Origin: Verrucomicrobiota bacterium
GTDB taxonomy: Bacteria; Verrucomicrobiota; Verrucomicrobiia; Limisphaerales; JAGWYX01
DNA: 5,920 nucleotides
Direction: 5' to 3'
NCBI GenBank assembly: GCA_018969165.1
Contig: JAGWYX010000283.1
Location: forward strand, 1-5,920
Shown: piece by piece, positions 5,893-5,920 of the stretch
How the letters are laid out: each line of letters opens with the position of its first letter
Position numbering within the stretch: the first letter of the stretch is position 1
Notes under the pieces: model-generated
Told to the model about the DNA's origin: nothing
Database searches by the model: none
The model's input: the letters and a program-made list of their open reading frames with translations, nothing else
Made by a program: the position numbers and the translations under genes

Positions 5893-5920
5893 GGGGTCAG
5901 ATCTCGACATTTGATAAATC
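5893..5920 (+). repeat. REP/RAYT-like motif at window end
   Basis: ggggtcagatctc followed by gacatttgataaatc, 15 bases after the hydrolase stop codon. It is the inverted partner of 1921-1946 (20 of the first 24 positions identical). The type is one I associate with ends or orphan copies of REP-associated tyrosine transposase elements. The window stops here, so a transposase gene or a second arm could lie just beyond. Confidence 0.6.

Overview
The window is GC-rich bacterial DNA. It holds the 3' part of one gene, two complete genes and two repeat-rich spacers. The style points to the Verrucomicrobiota, probably a Pedosphaera-like lineage. The grounds are a long WDG/GGxFTTAGG repeat protein ending in a short domain that closes with NNFWRVRSVP, weak Shine-Dalgarno signals, and GC-rich hairpin repeats between genes. 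This placement rests on recognised protein style, not on a marker gene.

Layout. Bases 2-1651 (+) encode the C-terminal part of a large repeat protein, probably secreted and beta-propeller-like, with nine visible WDG repeats; its start lies upstream of the window. Bases 1652-2094 form a convergent spacer with several hairpins and a REP/RAYT-like motif. Bases 2095-3345 (-) encode a stand-alone MetE-type (cobalamin-independent methionine synthase C-terminal) zinc methyltransferase with all four metal ligands visible. Bases 3346-3639 are a divergent spacer full of inverted repeats. Bases 3640-5877 (+) encode an exported alpha/beta hydrolase of the acetyl-xylan-esterase-like kind. It has a complete Ser-Asp-His set in its first half and a second half that looks like a degenerate hydrolase fold. 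The last 28 bases repeat, inverted, the motif seen at 1921-1946.

The three genes do not look like an operon: the first two converge and the last two diverge. I see no direct functional link between them. The repeat protein and the esterase suit an organism that degrades complex organic matter outside the cytoplasm; the MetE-like protein is a cytoplasmic one-carbon enzyme.

The most notable non-coding signal is repeat architecture. A diverged compound inverted-repeat element occurs in the same orientation on both sides of the MetE-like gene (1997-2084 and 3490-3596). A second motif (1921-1946 and 5893-5918) lies in inverted orientation 3' of the MetE-like gene and 3' of the hydrolase gene. I found no CRISPR array, tRNA, rRNA, transposase gene or convincing defence or secretion system. 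The window looks like an ordinary chromosomal region with interesting repeats and an unusual two-part esterase.
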